Shown: positions 60,369-64,000 of the stretch, in pieces | How the letters are laid out: each line of letters begins with the position of its first letter | Numbering within the stretch: the stretch's first letter is position 1 | Source: Granulicella arctica | Lineage (GTDB): Bacteria > Acidobacteriota > Terriglobia > Terriglobales > Acidobacteriaceae | Length of the DNA stretch: 64,000 nucleotides | Assembly (NCBI RefSeq): GCF_025685605.1 | Contig: NZ_JAGTUT010000001.1 | Span: 3,472,001 to 3,536,000 of the forward strand | Direction of reading: 5' to 3' | Notes under the pieces: generated by a model | Seen by the model: the letters and a program-made list of their open reading frames with translations, nothing else | The model's database searches: none | Told to the model about the DNA's origin: nothing | Program-made: the position numbers and the translations under genes

Positions 60369-61199
60369 ATGAGCGAAAGCGAATACGGAACAGAACGATC
60401 GGCGTCAGGGGCGTTTATTGCGGTGGTGGCGATTGCCTTGCTGCTTTCGATTGGCGCGCTGGTTTGGTGCTACGGATTGCAGAATCACCTCGGTGTCGCG
60501 GAGAAACGTCTGGCGGATGCGGACCAGAAAAATGCACTTCTCTCGGACAAGCTGGATGCGACGAATGCCAAATTGCGCGCGACGAGCGAGACGATGGGTC
60601 AGAGCGTTGGCATCACCCAGCGGCAGATCGAAGCAAGGACTGCGAGTATTATCGCTTCGCAGAAGACCGAGACAGCACGCCTGGAACAGCAGCAGGCTGC
60701 AACACAGAAGCAGATTGGTGCTGTGTCGACGGATGTGGCGAGTGTGAAGACGGACGTCGGCGGCGTGAAAACGGATGTCGCATCGACTAAGACCGACCTC
60801 GAGTCGACGAAGTCGCAACTCAATCGCGTTGTTGGCGATGCCGGCGTGATGAGCGGGCTGATCGCAACAAACCATGGCGAGTTAGAGATCCTGAAGCACA
60901 AGGGCGATCGGAACTACTTCGAATTCACCTTGCAAAAGGGCGCTAAGCCGATGCTGGTCTCCTCGATCAAGCTGCAGCTGAAGAAGGTGGACGACAAGCG
61001 GTCGCGGTTCACGCTCAATGTAAGCGCGGACGATCGCAACATTGAGAAGAAGGACAAGAGCCTCGATGAGCCAGTACAGTTCTACTCCGGCAAGGACCCG
61101 TTGCTGTACGAGATCGTCGTCAACTCAATGGAGAAGAACAAGGTTTCCGGATACCTTTCAACCCCGAAGAATGCACCGCAACCGGCTGCTGCGCCGTAA
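60369..61199 (+). CDS. Membrane-anchored coiled-coil hypothetical protein
   Basis: This 276-residue protein has a short cytoplasmic N-terminus and one transmembrane helix (GAFIAVVAIALLLSIGALVWCYGL). A long coiled coil follows (about residues 45-155) with a repeated seven-residue unit, VASVKTD, GGVKTD, VASTKTD, LESTKSQ. A beta-rich C-terminal domain follows (NYFEFTLQKGAKPMLVSSIKLQLKKVD ... YEIVVNSMEKNKVSGYLST). The protein probably faces the periplasm. No family is recognised. GGAGAGC lies 4 bases before the ATG. Confidence 0.65.
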   Translation: MSESEYGTERSASGAFIAVVAIALLLSIGALVWCYGLQNHLGVAEKRLADADQKNALLSDKLDATNAKLRATSETMGQSVGITQRQIEARTASIIASQKTETARLEQQQAATQKQIGAVSTDVASVKTDVGGVKTDVASTKTDLESTKSQLNRVVGDAGVMSGLIATNHGELEILKHKGDRNYFEFTLQKGAKPMLVSSIKLQLKKVDDKRSRFTLNVSADDRNIEKKDKSLDEPVQFYSGKDPLLYEIVVNSMEKNKVSGYLSTPKNAPQPAAAP

Positions 61200-61210
61200 C
61201 GAAGACATCA

Positions 61211-61257
61211 CAAACGCAGAAATGGGGACGCTGCCTGCGTCCCCATTTCTGCGTTTG
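61211..61257. terminator. 21-bp perfect hairpin between convergent genes
   Basis: Positions 61211-61231 and 61237-61257 are exact inverted complements of 21 bases (start CAAACGCAGA, end TCTGCGTTTG) with a 5-base loop. It sits 12 bases after the stop of the coiled-coil gene and 11 bases after the stop of the small Lys/Ala peptide gene on the other strand. It could terminate both transcripts, but there is no U-tract. Confidence 0.6.
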
Positions 61258-61267
61258 CCTGGTTGGA

Positions 61268-61327
61268 TTACTTCTTCTTTGTGGCTGCCTTTTTAGCTGT
61301 CTTCTTTGCTGCCTTTTTGGTTGCCAT
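61268..61327 (-). CDS. 19-residue Lys/Ala-rich peptide (histone H1 tail-like)
   Basis: The frame from the ATG at 61327 to the TAA at 61268 reads MATKKAAKKTAKKAATKKK, a pure Lys/Ala/Thr sequence in the style of the tails of histone H1-like proteins. A GGGAG ribosome site lies 9 bases upstream. The size and composition suggest nucleic-acid binding; this is inference, and a coding role for such a short frame is not proven. Confidence 0.5.
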   Translation of the reverse strand: MATKKAAKKTAKKAATKKK

Positions 61328-61854
61328 TTGCCTGTTCTCCCTAACGATCAAGCATCGGTGCCGCAACATGCTGCATTGCAGCTAACGAAGGTATAGTTTT
61401 GTGCAAAATAAGTGTCAAGGAAAAAAGTACAACCTCGCAAAGTATTTTTTAGAGGAAGAGATTTTGGGATCACATTCAAGCCATCTCTCGACTCAGAGGT
61501 GATGATGAAAGCGTTCCATGTGAGGCAGAAACATGCCGGCAAGACCTGCCAGAAAGTCTTGCAAGGTGTGGGCGATCATGAAAGCGCTAAGTTTGCCGCG
61601 CTGCACAGTGAGCAGCGTAAGCGACGACTACAGATAACCCTTCGTACGCTTCAAAGAGCACAAAAAATGGCGGCGATGGCGATACCCGAAACGAAGCAGT
61701 CAGTACGGTAAAGGACGATCAGTGTGCTTATGTGCCAAGCAGTAGCGAGGCGCGGTGCAGGTGGTGGTTCGATGTGTGCCTGAGCCATATGAGTGTCAGT
61801 CGAGAGGCATGAACCGTATACTACGGCGTTGCTTGCTGTTGCCTGGAGGCTGTG
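61328..61854. other. Intergenic region upstream of the thiolase gene
   Basis: These 527 bases carry one uncertain small frame (61502-61711). Nothing else is recognised. Confidence 0.4.
61502..61711 (+). CDS. Uncertain small basic protein
   Basis: A frame of 69 residues from the ATG at 61502, reading MMKAFHVRQKHAGKTCQKV and ending in QKMAAMAIPETKQSVR, is basic and helical and has AGAGGTG directly in front. It could be a small DNA-binding protein or a chance frame. I do not recognise it. Confidence 0.3.
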   Translation: MMKAFHVRQKHAGKTCQKVLQGVGDHESAKFAALHSEQRKRRLQITLRTLQRAQKMAAMAIPETKQSVR

Positions 61855-63033
61855 ATGAACGATGTGGTGATCGTGTCTGCGGTGCGGACTGCGGTAGGTA
61901 AGTTTCAGGGTGCCTTGTCGGAGATGAGCGCGGTGCAGCTTGGTGCGATTGTGGTGCGCGAGGTCGTGTCTCGCGCGGGGATTTCACCGGCAGAGATAGA
62001 CGAGTGTCTGATGGGATGCGTGCTGCCTGCAGGACTTGGGCAGAATCCAGCTCGTCAGGCTGCGCTGCAGGGTGGACTTGCGGATACGGTCTCGGCGATG
62101 ACGTTAAACATGGTCTGCGGTTCGGGATTAAAGGCCGTTGCGCTTGCGGTGCAGAGCGTGATGACCGGTTCTGCCAGGATCGTTGTCGCGGGCGGAATGG
62201 AATCCATGTCGAATGCACCTTATCTGTTGCCGCTAGGACGCAAGGGCTTTCGGATGGGCGATGCTACGGTGGTCGATTCGATGGTGAAGGATGGATTGTG
62301 GTGCGCCTGTGAGGACTTCCACATGGGAATGACTGGCGAGCTCGTGGCCGAGAAGCATGGCATCACGCGCGAGGAGCAGGATGCGTACGCGCTTGCTTCG
62401 CACCGGAAGGCTGCTGCAGCTTGGCGCGAAGGGCGATTCGATGCCGAGGTTGTGCCGGTTGCAGTGCCTTCGCGCAAAGGCCCGCCTGTAATGTTTGCGA
62501 AGGATGAGAGTGTTCGTGAGGATGCTTCCCTTGAGGCTCTAGCGGCACTGCGGCCTGCGTTCAAGAAGGATGGAACAGTTACGGCGGGAAATGCTCCGGG
62601 TGTGAACGATGCCGCGGCTGCGGTTCTCGTGATGTCGGCTGCTCGGGCGAAGGCTTTGGGGTTGAAGGCGATGGTGACGGTTCGTGCGCAGGCGACGAGT
62701 GGCGTTGCGCCGAAGTGGGTAATGCTCGCTCCAGTGACTGGTGTGCAGAAAGTGTTAGAGCGAGCGGGTTGGTCGATCGACGAGGTTGACCTGTTTGAAC
62801 TGAACGAGGCGTTTAGTGTGCAGGCGTTAGGCGTGATGAAGGAGCTTGGGCTTGATGCGTCGCGGGTGAATGTCAACGGAGGTGCTGTGGCGATTGGACA
62901 TCCGATTGGGGCGAGTGGAGCACGAGTGCTGGTGACGCTGATCCACGAGATGATGCGTCGCGATGTTCGCAAGGGTGTTGCTGCGCTTTGTCTTGGTGGC
63001 GGGAATTCAGTGGCTTTGGCGGTGGAGCGATAG
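61855..63033 (+). CDS. Acetyl-CoA C-acetyltransferase (thiolase)
   Basis: This 392-residue enzyme has the thiolase active site: nucleophilic Cys88 in [13 protein letters not shown], His in [19 protein letters not shown], and the second Cys in [13 protein letters not shown]. It catalyses condensation or cleavage of acetoacetyl-CoA or longer 3-ketoacyl-CoAs. The biosynthetic acetoacetyl-CoA type fits the length and motifs. The start ATG at 61855 follows GGAGG at a 6-base gap, and the in-frame GTG just before it is less likely. It is followed by a methyltransferase gene. Confidence 0.94.
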   Translation: MNDVVIVSAVRTAVGKFQGALSEMSAVQLGAIVVREVVSRAGISPAEIDECLMGCVLPAGLGQNPARQAALQGGLADTVSAMTLNMVCGSGLKAVALAVQSVMTGSARIVVAGGMESMSNAPYLLPLGRKGFRMGDATVVDSMVKDGLWCACEDFHMGMTGELVAEKHGITREEQDAYALASHRKAAAAWREGRFDAEVVPVAVPSRKGPPVMFAKDESVREDASLEALAALRPAFKKDGTVTAGNAPGVNDAAAAVLVMSAARAKALGLKAMVTVRAQATSGVAPKWVMLAPVTGVQKVLERAGWSIDEVDLFELNEAFSVQALGVMKELGLDASRVNVNGGAVAIGHPIGASGARVLVTLIHEMMRRDVRKGVAALCLGGGNSVALAVER

Positions 63034-63068
63034 GAGGTGAAAGGCTCAACACCGACTATGCTTCGAGT

Positions 63069-63833
63069 ATGACGGTGCATGCGGAGCGGTTTACAGGTCG
63101 GGTCGAGGAGTATGAGCGGTATCGTTTGCGCTACTCGCTTGCGGTGTTGACGTTGTTGCGCGAGCGGTGTGGTTTGCGTGAGAGGGATGTTGTCGCCGAT
63201 GTTGGGGCTGGAACGGGAATGCTGTCCGAGTTGTTCCTGGAGAACGGGAATGCTGTTGTGGCGGTTGAGCCGAATGCTGCGATGCGGGTTGTGTGTGAGC
63301 GACTGCGCGAGAAGTATCCTCGGCTTACAGTAGTTGACGCTTCGGCTGAGGTTACTTCGCTAGGTGATGCTTCAGTTGACTTCGTGACTGCGGGGCGAGC
63401 GTTCCACTGGTTTGATCCGGCGCTTGCGCTTCCAGAGTTTCGTCGGGTGTTGCGTTCTCGCGGATGGCTTGTTCTGGTTGCGAATGGACGGAGTGTCGGC
63501 GACTCGGAGCAGGCTTTGGAGTATGAGCGGATTCTGGCTGAAGAGGATGTCGATCAGAAGGACGTTGCGAGTCGGTACAAGATGCATGACGTTGCAGCTG
63601 CTTTGTTTGCTGAGGGCTCGCTGATTCAGGAGCAGTTGCATGGTGAGCAGCGACTGACACTTGAGGAATTTCTTGGACAGACGCAGTCGTATTCTTCGGT
63701 TCCGCTTCCTGGAGACGCGAAATATGAAGGCATGCAGCGTGCTCTGCGGGAGCATTTTGCACGGTGGCAGCGAGAGGGTGTGCTCACAATAAGGACCACT
63801 TGCCTGCTGACCTGCGGCATCCTGGGAGCCTGA
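63069..63833 (+). CDS. Class I SAM-dependent methyltransferase
   Basis: This 254-residue protein, started at the ATG at 63069, has the motif I VVADVGAGTGMLSELF (about residues 42-57) and the acidic ribose contact in VVAVEPNAAMRVV. The motif DASAEVTSLGDASVDFVTAGRAFHWFDP is typical of the UbiE/Coq5-like and trans-aconitate-like class. A C-terminal tail follows that ends without the usual family terminus (TTCLLTCGILGA). The dispersed type 2 repeat starts one base after its stop, so the end of the gene may have been changed by the repeat. The substrate is unknown. Confidence 0.85.
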   Translation: MTVHAERFTGRVEEYERYRLRYSLAVLTLLRERCGLRERDVVADVGAGTGMLSELFLENGNAVVAVEPNAAMRVVCERLREKYPRLTVVDASAEVTSLGDASVDFVTAGRAFHWFDPALALPEFRRVLRSRGWLVLVANGRSVGDSEQALEYERILAEEDVDQKDVASRYKMHDVAAALFAEGSLIQEQLHGEQRLTLEEFLGQTQSYSSVPLPGDAKYEGMQRALREHFARWQREGVLTIRTTCLLTCGILGA

Positions 63834-63834
63834 G

Positions 63835-63883
63835 TACCCCCCGTACCTGGAGTGATAAAGTCTTCAAAACAGGTCAGTTAGGT
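63835..63883 (-). repeat. Dispersed intergenic repeat type 2, copy 2
   Basis: On the minus strand this copy reads ACCTAAC, two bases, ACCTGTTTTGAAGACTTT, then CAGGTACGGGGGG and TA, in the order seen at 20573-20627. CGTACTT-like units follow at 63885-63940, matching the flank of copy 1. It begins next to the methyltransferase stop. Confidence 0.75.
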
Positions 63884-64000
63884 GCGTACTTGTATGATTT
63901 TCAGTACGATTTAGTACGACTTCGGGGAAGTCATACGACTTTATGTACAGTTCGTGCCGAACAAATTGAGGTGGGGCGTGAGGGTTATCACGAATCGGCA

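Overview
The window looks like a chromosomal segment of an Acidobacteriota species, most likely class Terriglobia (Granulicella/Terriglobus/Edaphobacter type). This is inferred from gene content: two Oar-like TonB-dependent receptors with an N-terminal carboxypeptidase-regulatory domain, one of them divergent from a membrane-anchored winged-helix regulator, together with fairly GC-rich coding sequence and a small Cys/His-rich protein of a type I associate with this group. No 16S gene is present, so the assignment rests on gene content alone.

Layout. (1) 1-7.7 kb, minus strand: a 5' part of ftsZ, then a tight run of a SAM methyltransferase, a MIP18/DUF59 Fe-S assembly factor, farnesyl diphosphate synthase, a polytopic PTPS-related membrane protein and a penicillin-acylase-type hydrolase. 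(2) 7.8-18 kb: a CPA1 antiporter, a CPBP protease, a DHH phosphoesterase, and the envelope/isoprenoid block uppS-cdsA-dxr-rseP, headed by a zinc-ribbon/XRE regulator and a divergent HD hydrolase. (3) 18-23.3 kb: nicotinamidase, a solitary acyl-CoA carboxylase carboxyltransferase, a secreted M28 peptidase and tRNA-Leu(CAA). (4) 23.3-29.7 kb: a gene remnant, a GT-C type membrane protein, a small XRE/membrane pair and the first TonB-dependent receptor. (5) 29.8-36.2 kb: an accessory stretch of short orphan genes, mostly small membrane proteins on either strand. They are separated by copies of one palindromic repeat of about 55 bp, and every copy points the same way. tRNA-Ser(CGA) lies inside it. 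(6) 36.3-44.4 kb: an aldo/keto reductase with a divergent TetR regulator, an ECF42-type sigma factor operon with a DGPF/YCII protein, a degenerating zone with an SOS-response peptidase (SRAP/YedK) pseudogene, and a secreted amidase. (7) 44.6-51.1 kb: a transmembrane winged-helix regulator divergent from the second TonB-dependent receptor, followed by a secreted nucleotide-pyrophosphatase-type enzyme. (8) 51.1-56.2 kb: a four-gene tripartite efflux operon, tolC-type/ytcA/hlyD/FUSC. (9) 56.4-64 kb: one more repeat-flanked small gene, a NUDIX hydrolase, citrate synthase, a ThiO-like oxidase, a coiled-coil membrane protein, a 19-residue Lys/Ala peptide beside a 21-bp perfect hairpin, a thiolase and a SAM methyltransferase.

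The strongest candidate for something undescribed is the directional repeat array at 29.85-33.07 kb, with further copies at 35.6-36.2, 38.1 and 56.4-56.9 kb. It has a one-gene-one-repeat organisation reminiscent of a mobile cassette array, but no integrase and no recognisable attC core is present. A second dispersed repeat occurs as an inverted pair at 20.57 and 63.84 kb. The remaining genes are mostly ordinary housekeeping or envelope functions.
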